The notes: a model not told the origin generated them from the sequence alone. DNA of 64,000 nucleotides from Micromonospora avicenniae (GCF_900156065.1 NZ_FTNF01000022.1:28700-92699); one strand, 5' to 3'; shown: positions 19,256 to 27,765, numbered from the stretch's first letter. Translations and numbers: made by a program.

Positions 19256-19540
19256 ATGGAGCTGACCGTTTGGGGCATCATCACTGCGCTCATCGTTGGT
19301 CTGATCGTCGGGGCGCTGGGCCGTCTGATCGTCCCGGGCCGGCAGGACATGCCGATGTGGCTGCACATGCTGATCGGTGTGGGTGCCGCGTTGCTCGGCA
19401 CGGTGCTGGCGCGGGCGCTGGGGATCGCGACGGAGACCTCGGGGGTGGACTGGGGCGAGCTGCTGGTGCAGGTCGTGCTGGCGGCGATCGCGGTGGCTCT
19501 GGTGGCCGGCGTGGGCCGGCGCCGCAGCGTCACCCGGTGA
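19256..19540 (+). CDS. GlsB/YeaQ/YmgE family stress-response membrane protein
   Basis: 94 residues with three membrane helices and the transglycosylase-associated family pattern GLIVGALGRLIVPGRQ and GVGAALLGTVLARALG. Despite the old family name no enzyme activity is known; members are stress-induced. GAAGGAGGGCGGCC precedes the ATG. Upstream, GGTTT...GGGAAC around 19168-19195 is a faint match to a stress sigma-factor promoter. Monocistronic. Confidence 0.88.
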   Translation: MELTVWGIITALIVGLIVGALGRLIVPGRQDMPMWLHMLIGVGAALLGTVLARALGIATETSGVDWGELLVQVVLAAIAVALVAGVGRRRSVTR

Positions 19541-19706
19541 CGACCGCGCCGGCGTACGACCGGCGATGGTACTGCGACGGGCGTCCGACCGAACGGGTCG
19601 GGCGCCCGTTCGTCTGCGTACGGCCGGATTCGCCTGGAGCGACCCCTGCCCTACGCCCCTCGACCTGCGATACGGTCGCGTCGCCTTCTCTCGACCGCCC
19701 ACTGTC

Positions 19707-19721
19707 GTAAAGGATTTTTAC
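19707..19721. promoter_or_regulatory. Candidate operator of the sugar ABC operon
   Basis: GTAAA-GGATT-TTTAC, a perfect 5-bp dyad 56 bp before the start of the binding-protein gene. A second pair ACTAA/TTAGT lies at 19724-19749. The low local GC supports a promoter-operator region. No regulator gene is adjacent. Confidence 0.45.
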
Positions 19722-19776
19722 CTACTAAGGTGCGGCGGTAAAGGTTAGTGCCAAGCGGCGCGAGGGGAGATGTGGC

Positions 19777-21066
19777 GTGAACAGGTGGAAGCGGCTGGCC
19801 CCGGTCACCGCCTTGGTGGCTTCGGCCGCGATGGTGCTGACCGGCTGTGGCGGCTCTGGCGACGACGAGGCGGCCGACACCAGCAAGTTGACCGTCTGGA
19901 TGATGGGCGAGGGTGGCGAGGCCCAGACCAAGTTCCTCGACGGCGTCGAGGCCGAGTTCCGGCAGAAGCATCCGGACACCGACGTCGTGGTGCAGTACAT
20001 CCCGTGGCTGGAGGCGCCGAAGAAGTTCCAGGCCGCCCTGGCCGGCGGTGAGGGGCCGGACGTCACCGAACTGGGTAACACGGAGACTCAGGGCTGGGCG
20101 GCGCAGGAGGCCCTGGCCGACCTGAGTGGCCGGATGAGCGGCTGGGCCGAGGGCAAGGACATCCTGCCGGACCTCGTGAAGAACGCGCAGCTCGACGGCA
20201 AGCAGTACGGCGTGCCCTGGTACGCCGGCGTGCGGGCCATCTACTACCGCACCGACTGGTTCGCCGAGGCCGGCGTGAAGCCGCCGACCACCTGGGACGA
20301 GTTGGTGACCGTGGCCAAGGCGGTGCAGGCCAAGAAGCCGAACACCTACGGCATCGCGCTGCCTGGCAACTCCGAGCTGCCGTTCTACTCCTTCCTCTGG
20401 GCGGCGGGCGGCGAGATCGCCACCGACCAGGGGGGCACCTGGAAGTCCGGCTACACCACGCCCGAGGCGCAGAAGGCGGTCAAGTTCTGGACCGATCTGG
20501 TGACCGTGCACAAGGTCGCGCCGCCGGCCGCCGCCGGCTGGAACGAGATCGACGCCCGGACCCAGTTCGCCACCGGTAAGGCCGCCATGGCGTTCGCCGG
20601 CAGCTGGCAGCAGGGCGCCATTAAGAAGGACAACCCGGACATCGAAAAGGTGTGGGGCACCTTCCCGATCCCTGGCCCCGACGGCAAGGCCGCGCCCGGT
20701 TTCGCGGGCGGCTCGGACATCGCGATCTGGAAGGACAGCGAGCGCCAGGACCTCGCCTGGGACTACATGACCGTGCTGCTGAACAAGAAGAACGGTCAGG
20801 CGTTCGCCGACAGCCTGGGCTTCTTCCCGGTCTACCAGGACCTCGTAGCCGGCGGCACGTACGCCAGTGACAAGATCATGGCGGCGTTCGCGACCACGAT
20901 GCAGAACACCAAGGTCACGCCGCTCACCCCGAAGTGGGTGGAGGTCAGTCGTACCAAGACGGTGACGCAGGCGATGAACAGCTCGGTCATGAAGGGTCAG
21001 AAGACGGTCGAGAAGGCTACCGCCGACGCGGCCGCGGAGATGGAAAGCATCCTCAACGCCAAGTGA
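19777..21066 (+). CDS. Sugar ABC transporter substrate-binding lipoprotein
   Basis: Extracellular solute-binding protein family 1, 429 residues. Signal peptide with lipobox LTGC (Cys24), then LTVWMMGEGGEAQTKFLDGV and the canonical two-lobe fold (TELGNTETQGWAAQEALADL; YGVPWYAGVRAIYYRTDWF). The ligand is probably a di- or oligosaccharide. GTG 19777 follows GAGGGGAGA. The stop overlaps the first permease start. Operon of three genes; no ATPase, so a shared MsiK-type ATPase elsewhere is expected. Confidence 0.93.
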   Translation: MNRWKRLAPVTALVASAAMVLTGCGGSGDDEAADTSKLTVWMMGEGGEAQTKFLDGVEAEFRQKHPDTDVVVQYIPWLEAPKKFQAALAGGEGPDVTELGNTETQGWAAQEALADLSGRMSGWAEGKDILPDLVKNAQLDGKQYGVPWYAGVRAIYYRTDWFAEAGVKPPTTWDELVTVAKAVQAKKPNTYGIALPGNSELPFYSFLWAAGGEIATDQGGTWKSGYTTPEAQKAVKFWTDLVTVHKVAPPAAAGWNEIDARTQFATGKAAMAFAGSWQQGAIKKDNPDIEKVWGTFPIPGPDGKAAPGFAGGSDIAIWKDSERQDLAWDYMTVLLNKKNGQAFADSLGFFPVYQDLVAGGTYASDKIMAAFATTMQNTKVTPLTPKWVEVSRTKTVTQAMNSSVMKGQKTVEKATADAAAEMESILNAK

Positions 21067-22049
21067 CCACGCTGACCGACGCGCCGGAGACGTCCGCCGC
21101 GCGGGAGAACCCCGCGCGGCGGAGTCGCCCGGTCGACCGCCTGCCGTATCTGCTGCTCCTGCCCTGCCTGGTCATCATCGGCGTACTGCTGCTCTGGCCG
21201 CTCGGCCAGGTGGTGACCATGTCGTTCTACCGGCTGAATAACGTCCGGCAGCTGCGTGGGGACCGGGAGTGGCCATGGATCGGACTCGAGAACTACACCC
21301 AGATCCTTGGTGACCCGTTCTTCCTCACCGTGCTGCGCAACACCGTGCTCTTCGCGGTGGCGAACGTGGCGCTCACCATGATCCTGGGCACCCTGGTCGG
21401 CCTGCTGCTCAACCGCCTCGGCCGGAAGATGGCCACCTTCGTGGCCAGTTGCGTGATGCTCGCCTGGGCGACCCCGGCGCTGACCGGCACCATCGTCTGG
21501 AAGTGGATCTTCGACGACACCAGTGGCCTGGTCACCTGGCTGTTCAACGCGTTGCCGGACGGGCTGTCGCAGGCGCTCTTCGGGCGCAGCGACTGGACGG
21601 GCTACGGCTGGTTCAACTCGCCACTGCTCTTCTTCTCGATCCTGACCCTGGTGGTGGTCTGGCACTCGTTCCCGTTCATCGCGGTGAGCGTCCTGGCCGG
21701 GCTCAAGAGCGTGCCGAGTGAGCTACACGAGGCGGCCCGGGTCGACGGCGCGAGCGCCTGGCGGGTCTTCTGGCGGATCACGTTCCCGCTGCTGCGCCCG
21801 GTCTTCGGGATCCTGATCGTGCTCTCCACGATCTGGGACTTCAAGGTCTTCACCCAGCAGTTCGTGCTGGCCGGCGGCACCCAGGACCGGCCGACGTTCA
21901 TGCTCTCCATCTACTCGTACGCGGAGGCGTTCTCGCCCCCGCCGAAGTACGGCCTCGGCGCGGCCATCGCGGTGATCCTCACCGCGATCCTGCTCGTGGT
22001 GACCGGCTTCTACGTACGGATGGTGCTCAGGCAGGAGGACGAGTCGTGA
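21063..22049 (+). CDS. Sugar ABC transporter permease (MalF type)
   Basis: Inner-membrane channel subunit, 328 residues, about six helices, beginning with a cytoplasmic tail and PYLLLLPCLVIIGVLLLWPL. The EAA loop that docks the ATPase is ELHEAARVDGASAWRVFWRI. GTG 21063 overlaps the preceding stop (GTGA); its own stop overlaps the next start in the same way. Confidence 0.94.
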   Translation: MTTLTDAPETSAARENPARRSRPVDRLPYLLLLPCLVIIGVLLLWPLGQVVTMSFYRLNNVRQLRGDREWPWIGLENYTQILGDPFFLTVLRNTVLFAVANVALTMILGTLVGLLLNRLGRKMATFVASCVMLAWATPALTGTIVWKWIFDDTSGLVTWLFNALPDGLSQALFGRSDWTGYGWFNSPLLFFSILTLVVVWHSFPFIAVSVLAGLKSVPSELHEAARVDGASAWRVFWRITFPLLRPVFGILIVLSTIWDFKVFTQQFVLAGGTQDRPTFMLSIYSYAEAFSPPPKYGLGAAIAVILTAILLVVTGFYVRMVLRQEDES

Positions 22050-22876
22050 AGAAGGTCGCGCTCAACGGCGCCGGGCTGCTGGTGGCGCTCTTCGCGGCCT
22101 TCCCGGTCTACTGGATGATCGCCACGTCGCTGAAGCCCAGCCGGGAGATCTTCTCCGCCACCCCACGGCCGGTGCCGACGCACCCGACGCTGGAGCACTA
22201 CCGGGAGATCCTGACCGGGAACCTGATCCCCGGGGTGACCTTCGCGGACTTCTTCCTCAACAGCGCCGTGGTCGCGGTCTCCACGGTGGCGCTCAGCGGC
22301 CTGGTCGCGCTGCTGGCGGCGACCGCCGTGGCCCGGTTCCGGTTCCGGCTGCGGACCAGCTTCCTGATCATGCTGCTCGTGGTGCAGATGATCCCGTTGG
22401 AGGCCCTGGTCATCCCGCTCTTCCTGATGATCCAGCGGCTCGGGCTCTACAACACGCTGCCCAGCTTGATCCTCACCTATCTGGGCTTCTCGCTGCCCTT
22501 CGCCGTCTGGATGCTGCGCGGCTTCGTCGCCGCGGTGCCGAAGGAACTGGAGGAGGCAGCGGCGATCGACGGAGCGAGCCGGGCCCAGACGTTTCGCCGG
22601 ATCCTGTTCCCGCTGGTCGCTCCCGGACTGGTGGCGACCAGCATCTTCTCCTTCATCACCGCCTGGAACGAGCTGATCTTCGCGCTCACCTTCATCAACG
22701 ACCAGGGCCGGTACACCCTGCCGGTGGCCATGACGTTCTTCTTCGGGCGCGACGACACCGCCTGGGGGCCGGTGATGGCGGCGTCCACACTGTTCACCCT
22801 GCCGGTGATCATCTTCTTCCTGCTGGTGCAGCGGCGGATGGTCTCGGGGCTGGTCGCCGGCGCGGTCAAGGGCTGA
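22046..22876 (+). CDS. Sugar ABC transporter permease (MalG type)
   Basis: Second channel subunit, 276 residues. The EAA loop is EEAAAIDGASRAQTFRRILFP. N-terminal LFAAFPVYWMIATSLKPSREIF is typical of the MalG/CUT1 type. Start GTG overlaps the upstream stop. Last gene of the operon; no intracellular hydrolase or regulator follows. Confidence 0.94.
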   Translation: MKKVALNGAGLLVALFAAFPVYWMIATSLKPSREIFSATPRPVPTHPTLEHYREILTGNLIPGVTFADFFLNSAVVAVSTVALSGLVALLAATAVARFRFRLRTSFLIMLLVVQMIPLEALVIPLFLMIQRLGLYNTLPSLILTYLGFSLPFAVWMLRGFVAAVPKELEEAAAIDGASRAQTFRRILFPLVAPGLVATSIFSFITAWNELIFALTFINDQGRYTLPVAMTFFFGRDDTAWGPVMAASTLFTLPVIIFFLLVQRRMVSGLVAGAVKG

Positions 22877-22920
22877 CGGCCGGCCGAGAATCTTGGGCTG
22901 TCGCATCCCGTCGTCCCCGC

Positions 22921-22934
22921 TAGGCTGACTGCCA
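22921..22934 (+). promoter_or_regulatory. Leaderless promoter -10 of the MOSC gene
   Basis: TAGGCT (22921-22926), 7 nt, then ATG 22934; no Shine-Dalgarno. Confidence 0.55.
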
Positions 22935-23572
22935 TGACGGGCAGGGTGGTGGCGGTGAACCTGGGTGCGGTCACCGAGGCCGAGTGGGCGGGCGACCCGA
23001 GCGGCCGCAGCGGCATCGACAAGCGGCCGGTGGACGGCCCGGTGCTGTTCCGCGCCGACGGAGTGGCCGGCGACTTCATCGGCGAGCGGGCCCACCACGG
23101 TGGCCCCGACCAGGCGGTCTACGCGTACGCGGAGGAAGACGCCGGCTGGTGGGCGACCGAGCTGGGGCGTGACATCCGGCCCGGCGGCTTCGGCGAGAAC
23201 CTCACCACGTACGCGGTGGACGTGACCGGAGCGGTGATCGGCGAGCAGTGGCAGATCGGATCCGCTCTGCTGCAGGTGACCAAGCCGCGCACGCCGTGTG
23301 CCACCTTCGCCGGCTTCTGGGGCGTACCGGATCTGATCAAGCGGTTCACGGTCCGCGCGCTCCCCGGGGCCTACCTGCGGGTGCTGCGTGCGGGGGAGGT
23401 CGGCCCCGGCGACCCGGTGCAGGTGGTGGATCGGCCCACCCACGGGGTGACCATCGGTGAGGTCTTCCGGGCCACCAACCTGGAGCCGGAGCTGCTGCCC
23501 CGGCTGCTGGACGCGCCGGACCTGCCGGAGTCGATCCGGGAGAAGGTGCGTCGCCGGCTCGCCGCACGATGA
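22934..23572 (+). CDS. MOSC domain-containing protein (YiiM-like)
   Basis: 212 residues. The MOSC core spans about 20-165 with HHGGPDQAVYAYAEED, GGFGENLTT and the conserved Cys in KPRTPCATF, the expected molybdenum or sulfur ligand. The C-terminal helices (TIGEVFRATNLEPELLPRLL) are the YiiM 3-alpha domain. YiiM-type proteins use the molybdenum cofactor to reduce N-hydroxylated compounds; activity here is inferred. Confidence 0.9.
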   Translation: MTGRVVAVNLGAVTEAEWAGDPSGRSGIDKRPVDGPVLFRADGVAGDFIGERAHHGGPDQAVYAYAEEDAGWWATELGRDIRPGGFGENLTTYAVDVTGAVIGEQWQIGSALLQVTKPRTPCATFAGFWGVPDLIKRFTVRALPGAYLRVLRAGEVGPGDPVQVVDRPTHGVTIGEVFRATNLEPELLPRLLDAPDLPESIREKVRRRLAAR

Positions 23573-23595
23573 ACGTCCGGCGCTACGGCATGTGA

Positions 23596-23641
23596 CGAAG
23601 GGCCCCCGACCGCGCGCGAGGCGACGGCGGAGGGCCCTTCG
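23596..23641. terminator. Bidirectional terminator, MOSC gene / dioxygenase gene
   Basis: 10-bp perfect arms CGAAGGGCCC (23596-23605) and GGGCCCTTCG (23632-23641) between two convergent stops. Confidence 0.65.
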
Positions 23642-23649
23642 CTACGAGG

Positions 23650-24555
23650 TCAGCGCAGCCAGGGGATGTTCCGGTCGAGGAGACCGCGCTCCTTCAGCTC
23701 CTTGCGCAGCGGGATCTCGTCGTCGACGTATCCGTCCCAGTTGATGCCCCAGTAGTTCGCGGTGTGGCCACCCTCGCCGCAGAGCTGGCGCTGCACCGGG
23801 GTGCGGTTGGCCCACCACTCGCCGTCCTGGTCGATGTGCAGTTCGTCCAGCGGGCGGATCCACCGGTAGGTGTAGCCCACGAAGAGCATCTTGCGGGTGA
23901 TGTTCGACAGGTTCGTCGACCGGGAGTGCCACTGGCGGCGGTCGAAGATGAACGCGTCGCCCGGGTTGGCGGTGATCTCCACCGTGCCCTCCGGGTCGGG
24001 GTTGTGCACCGTCACGTCGTCCGGGCGGGGCAGCGAGTTCCACAGGTGGCTGCCCGGGATGACCTTCGTGGCGCCGCGCCCGGTCTCCGAGAGGTCGGAG
24101 AGCACGTAGGCGACCTTCAGCGAGAACATCGGCCGGGGCAGGTTCGGGTCCATGGTCTCCGGGTCGGAGTTCTGCCGGTACCCGTCCTGGTGCCAGCCCC
24201 AGTACGGCTTCTCCGGCTCCAACGCCGGTGGGGTCACGTCCAGGTGGTTGTGGTGCGTGTAGATGTTCCACCCGGCCAGGCCCCACATGTACGGGAAGGC
24301 GATCGGGTGGGTGAGCAGGTCGCCGAAGAGCTCGTCGCGCTCGAGGAAGCCGAGAAGGTGCAGGGTGCCGTCCTTCTTGGTGTTGCCCTTGGCCTTCTCC
24401 TCGGCGTAGACGCGGTCGACCGCCTCTTCGAGCGCCGCCCGGTGGTCCTCCGTCAGGACATTGCGCAGCAGGAGAAAGCCCTGCTCGTGGAACTCCTTGC
24501 GATCTACGTCACTGATCGGTTCGTAACCGGTCCGGCCGCCGTAGTCGAACGCCAC
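23650..24555 (-). CDS. Phytanoyl-CoA dioxygenase (PhyH) family protein
   Basis: Fe(II)/2-oxoglutarate dioxygenase of 301 residues. Iron ligands H122-x-D124 (WHQDGYRQ) and His210 (RQWHSRSTN), with a basic residue near 221 to bind 2-oxoglutarate (NITRKMLF). Substrate unknown; related enzymes hydroxylate ectoine or secondary-metabolite scaffolds. GTG 24555 is chosen because GGGAGGGG lies about 7 nt upstream. A TTGACA (complement of 24705-24710) with TATCCA 19 nt on may be its promoter. Confidence 0.85.
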   Translation of the reverse strand: MAFDYGGRTGYEPISDVDRKEFHEQGFLLLRNVLTEDHRAALEEAVDRVYAEEKAKGNTKKDGTLHLLGFLERDELFGDLLTHPIAFPYMWGLAGWNIYTHHNHLDVTPPALEPEKPYWGWHQDGYRQNSDPETMDPNLPRPMFSLKVAYVLSDLSETGRGATKVIPGSHLWNSLPRPDDVTVHNPDPEGTVEITANPGDAFIFDRRQWHSRSTNLSNITRKMLFVGYTYRWIRPLDELHIDQDGEWWANRTPVQRQLCGEGGHTANYWGINWDGYVDDEIPLRKELKERGLLDRNIPWLR

Positions 24556-24679
24556 GTCGTACCCCTCCCCATGAGGCGAAAAGATTTCCTGGCACAGGGC
24601 GCCGATCGTAACGCGGTCGACCGTGAACCGGGAGGGCAGAAGGCCGGGAATGGCCGGGGATGGACCAGGGGCAGCGAGC

Positions 24680-24710
24680 TGGATACCAAGCGTCACGACC
24701 GCGATGTCAA
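24680..24710 (-). promoter_or_regulatory. Possible promoter of the PhyH-family gene
   Basis: Minus strand: perfect -35 TTGACA (24710-24705) and TATCCA (24685-24680), spacing 19. Shifting the -10 to GGTATC gives spacing 17. Confidence 0.35.
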
Positions 24711-24772
24711 AAGTGATGGTTCGAGCGGTTAGCCGGTTCTTGCGGTGACCGACGGTAGAGGAATTGGGTCGA

Positions 24773-25636
24773 TCAGCTGTCGGCGAAGACCTCGGCCACC
24801 ACCCGGGCGCCGGCCGGTGGGCCTCCGGGCACCTCAACCCACTTGCCGTCGCGGGCCGTCCACTCCAGGTCCCCGAAACGGACCCGCTTCACCCCGTGGT
24901 CCTGGGCGTGCGAGACGAGCCAGTGCGCGTACCGCCAGCCGTCGCGTTGGTCGGTCGTCGCCAGGCTGAGCCCGGTCAACTCCGCCGGCGCGGCGCTGCC
25001 GATCACGCCCCAGTCCAGCTCCAGGTTGCGGGTCAGCGCGGCCGCCGCGGCGGCGCCACGCATCACCGGCGTCCGCCCGACCGAGCAGGCCACGGCCCGC
25101 GTCGCATCGCCGAGCAGGGCCCGGGTCAACACGGCCGACTCGTCGGCCCACTTCTGGTACGCCTCAGGGAAGGCGGAGCGTTGCACGCGCTGAGCGGCGT
25201 CGGTGACCCGCATCCGCTCCCAGCCGCGGACCTTCTTCAGCGCCGCATAGAACCGTTTGGCCGCGTACCGCGGGTCACTGAGCTGTGCGGGGTCGCCCCA
25301 ACCCTGGCTGGGGCGCTGCTGGAACAGGCCGATCGAGTCCCGGTCGCCATTCGGGAGGTTGCGCAGGCCGGACTCCTGGTAAGCGGTCGCCAGCGCCACC
25401 ACCACGCCCCGCTCCGGCATGCCCTGTTGCGCGCCGATCGCCGCGATGGTCGCCGCGTTGGCCATCTGGTCGGCGTCGAGCACCACCCGGCCATCGGCCT
25501 GCACGGTGCAGGATCGGCTGGCCAGGGGAAGGCGCAACTCGCTCCCGAGCTGTCGGACGAGCACCACGACAACCACCACGGCGAGCACGACGAGGACCAC
25601 GCCACCCGCCACCACGGTCCGAGTTCGCACCCACAC
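24773..25636 (-). CDS. Membrane-anchored lysozyme-like protein
   Basis: 287 residues: short cytoplasmic start, one membrane helix at about 9-28 (VVAGGVVLVVLAVVVVVVLV), then an extracellular domain with ALATAYQESGLRNL, SIGLFQQRPSQGWGDP and KRFYAALKKV. The ESGL and GLFQQR pattern resembles lytic transglycosylase-like folds with Glu as acid. Relatives in actinobacteria are often misnamed heavy metal transporters. No catalytic proof here. GTG 25636 is taken; GTG 25630 is possible. An 11-bp hairpin built around CGGCC repeats lies 59 bp upstream. Confidence 0.75.
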   Translation of the reverse strand: MWVRTRTVVAGGVVLVVLAVVVVVVLVRQLGSELRLPLASRSCTVQADGRVVLDADQMANAATIAAIGAQQGMPERGVVVALATAYQESGLRNLPNGDRDSIGLFQQRPSQGWGDPAQLSDPRYAAKRFYAALKKVRGWERMRVTDAAQRVQRSAFPEAYQKWADESAVLTRALLGDATRAVACSVGRTPVMRGAAAAAALTRNLELDWGVIGSAAPAELTGLSLATTDQRDGWRYAHWLVSHAQDHGVKRVRFGDLEWTARDGKWVEVPGGPPAGARVVAEVFADS

Positions 25637-25694
25637 CCCCTGTTCGGCAGTTCGACAAGCGTACGTCCGCCGTGGGTCCGGCCGGGTCGTCTGA

Positions 25695-25732
25695 CCGGTT
25701 CGGCCCGGCCCGGCCCGGCCCGGCCGAACCGG
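25695..25732. repeat. CGGCC tandem repeat inside an inverted repeat
   Basis: CGGCC occurs five times in a row (25701-25725). Flanks CCGGTTCGGCC (25695-25705) and GGCCGAACCGG (25722-25732) are complementary over 11 bp. It lies in the 420-bp gap between divergent genes. Confidence 0.5.
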
Positions 25733-25922
25733 ATTCCCGCCCCGGCTGCGGTCTCACCTGCCCGCATCGCCCTCTCGCCCGGCGTCGTTACGTCGAGGGC
25801 AGGCGATGCCGAGCCGGAGGACGGCGCCCGTTGCGAGATCCACCGCGCTCTGGCAGAGCACGGTACGTGGCCCTGGGCTTGTCTGTCATGAGCGTCACTG
25901 CGGAGAAGCGACGCGGAATTGT

Positions 25923-25959
25923 TTGACCGGTCAAGCTCTTTCCGCTGTTGACATGTCAA
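25923..25959. promoter_or_regulatory. Twin palindromic operators TTGAC-N2-GTCAA
   Basis: TTGACCGGTCAA (25923-25934) and TTGACATGTCAA (25948-25959) are perfect 12-bp palindromes with identical arms and a 25-bp centre-to-centre distance, about two and a half helical turns. They lie 98-134 bp before the SDR start. Such arms resemble sites of TetR-family repressors. No regulator gene is adjacent. Confidence 0.65.
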
Positions 25960-26056
25960 TAACCGGAGCGGCCCGCTCAGGAGGCGAGCCCCCGGAGGCG
26001 GCCCGAGCGGCTCGTACCCGAGTCGTCCGGACAGCTCACGACCAAGGAGGAGTTCC

Positions 26057-26821
26057 ATGGGAACGCTGGATGGGAAGGTAGTGCTCATCACCGGTACCGG
26101 TGGAGGTCTGGGGCGCGTGGCCGCGCTGGCCTTCGCGCGGGAGGGCGCCCGGGTCGTCGGAGCCGACGTCAAGGTCGACGCCAACGACGAGACCGTCGAA
26201 CTCGTCCGGCGGGCCGGCGGAGAGATGACGGGCGTCGCACCCGTCGACCTCACCGACCCGGAACAGGTGCGCCGGCTCGTCGAGGACGCCGTGGCCGCCT
26301 ATGGCGGACTCGACGTGGTCTACAACAACGCGGCCTCGCTCCGCTTCGGGCCGATGCCCGAGTTCTCGGTGGAGGACTGGCGGGCGACGATCGCCGGCGA
26401 GCTCGACATTCCCTTCTACGTGTCGAAGTTCGCCTGGCCGCACCTGGTCCGGCGCGGCGGCGGCGTGATCATCAACGCCGCGTCCATGGCCGGCATGATC
26501 GGTGGTCAGGTGCCGCCCATGGTCGGGCACGCGGCGGCGAACGCCGGCATCATCGGCATGACGCGGCAGCTCGCCCTGGAAGGCGCGCCGAGCGGGATCC
26601 GCGTGGTGGCGATCAGCCCGGGGCCGATCCTGACCCCGGCGAGCGAGCGCGACCTCGGCGATGACCGGGCCGCGCGGGACGCGATCACGGCGAAGACCCT
26701 GCTCAAGCGGTTCGCGCGGCCCGAGGAGGTCGCCGAGCTGGTGGTTTTCCTCGCGTCCGACCGCGCGAGCTACATCACCGGCGCGAACTACCCGGTCGAC
26801 GGCGGCGCGACCGCGTGGTGA
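26057..26821 (+). CDS. Short-chain dehydrogenase/reductase fold protein with altered catalytic pair
   Basis: 254 residues with the SDR Rossmann motif TGTGGGLG at 12-19, a cofactor Asp (DVKVD), NNAAS at 90-94, and the Ser143 strand IINAAS. The usual YxxxK is replaced by H158-AAA-N162; the Ser is kept. Each change is a single base from the canonical codon (TAC to CAC, AAG to AAC). It may be inactive as a dehydrogenase, or use a different mechanism. GGAGGAGTTCC before the ATG is a strong ribosome site. Twin palindromes upstream suggest tight control. Confidence 0.88.
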   Translation: MGTLDGKVVLITGTGGGLGRVAALAFAREGARVVGADVKVDANDETVELVRRAGGEMTGVAPVDLTDPEQVRRLVEDAVAAYGGLDVVYNNAASLRFGPMPEFSVEDWRATIAGELDIPFYVSKFAWPHLVRRGGGVIINAASMAGMIGGQVPPMVGHAAANAGIIGMTRQLALEGAPSGIRVVAISPGPILTPASERDLGDDRAARDAITAKTLLKRFARPEEVAELVVFLASDRASYITGANYPVDGGATAW

Positions 26822-26830
26822 GCCGGGCGA

Positions 26831-26868
26831 CGGCCGGGACACCGCCCCGCCAGGCGGTGTCCCGGCCG
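26831..26868. terminator. Bidirectional terminator, SDR / enoyl-CoA hydratase
   Basis: 16-bp perfect arms CGGCCGGGACACCGCC (26831-26846) and complement (26853-26868), 6-nt loop, between convergent genes. Confidence 0.8.
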
Positions 26869-26960
26869 CCGTCGCCATCGCCCGCCGATCGGGGCGAGAA
26901 TCGACGCGGCCTGTTCGGCGTCGCCGCCACCGTCGCCGCAGACCCACCGGGTGCCAGGGG

Positions 26961-27746
26961 TCAACTCGCCGCCGGCACCCACCGTGCCGGCCGCTTCTCC
27001 CGGAAGGCCGCCACGCCCTCCCGCCCCTCGTCGGAGAGGAAATAGCCGGTCGACAGCGCGGCCAGGTCGGCGATTTCGGCCCGCAGGTCGGCGGCCGCGG
27101 GGCGGCGCAGCAGCTGCTTCGCCCCGGCCAGGGCTCCCGGCGCGCCGCGCACCAGCGAGGCGCAGTACCGCTGTACCGCGGCGTCCAGCCCGTCGGCCGG
27201 CACCGCGGCGGTCACCAGCCCGATCTCGGCGGCCCGCCGACCGTCGAAGGTGTCCCCGGTCAGGTAGAGCTCGGCTGCCGCCCGCGGGTGCAGCCGAGGC
27301 AGCACGGTCGCCGAGATCACCGCGGGGATCACCCCGAGCCGCACCTCGGTGAACGCGAAGGTGGCCTCCTCGGCGCAGACCGCCAGGTCGGCGGCCGCGA
27401 TCAGCCCGAGGCCACCGGCGCGGGCCGGCCCCGCCACGCGGGCGAGCACCGGCTTCGGGCACTCCCAGACCGCCGCCAGCACGTCGCCGAGCATCCCGGC
27501 CGGCACCGTCCCGCTGGCGTACGCGGCGGCGGTCTCCTTGAGGTCGGCGCCCGAGCAGAAGACCGGCCCGGTGTGGTCGAGCACGATGACCCGGACCGCG
27601 TCGTCGGCGACCGCGTCGCCCAGCCCGGCGCGCAGCTGCGTCATCAGCGGGGTGGAGAGCGCGTTGCGGTTGTGCGGGCTGTCCAGGGTGAGGGTGGTCA
27701 CCCCACGGGCCGTGGCGACCCGCACGAGCGCGTCGGGAGAGGTCAT
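26961..27746 (-). CDS. Enoyl-CoA hydratase/isomerase family protein
   Basis: Crotonase fold, 261 residues. Oxyanion-hole segments FCSGADLKE and GPARAGGLGLIAAADLAVC; the Glu position after TFAFTEVRLGVIPAVIS matches the family. The substrate acyl-CoA is unknown. ATG 27746 is preferred over 27767 because TAGTGT lies 7 nt upstream with no Shine-Dalgarno. Head to head with hemW, with only 19 bp between start codons. Confidence 0.9.
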   Translation of the reverse strand: MTSPDALVRVATARGVTTLTLDSPHNRNALSTPLMTQLRAGLGDAVADDAVRVIVLDHTGPVFCSGADLKETAAAYASGTVPAGMLGDVLAAVWECPKPVLARVAGPARAGGLGLIAAADLAVCAEEATFAFTEVRLGVIPAVISATVLPRLHPRAAAELYLTGDTFDGRRAAEIGLVTAAVPADGLDAAVQRYCASLVRGAPGALAGAKQLLRRPAAADLRAEIADLAALSTGYFLSDEGREGVAAFREKRPARWVPAAS

Positions 27747-27765
27747 GCCGGGCACACTAGTGGCC
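27747..27765. promoter_or_regulatory. Overlapping divergent leaderless promoters, ech / hemW
   Basis: Minus strand: TAGTGT (27759-27754) then 7 nt to ATG 27746. Plus strand: CACACT (27753-27758) then 7 nt to ATG 27766. The two hexamers overlap around the palindrome CACTAGTG (27755-27762). The plus-strand hexamer lacks the first T, so hemW is the weaker call. Confidence 0.5.
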
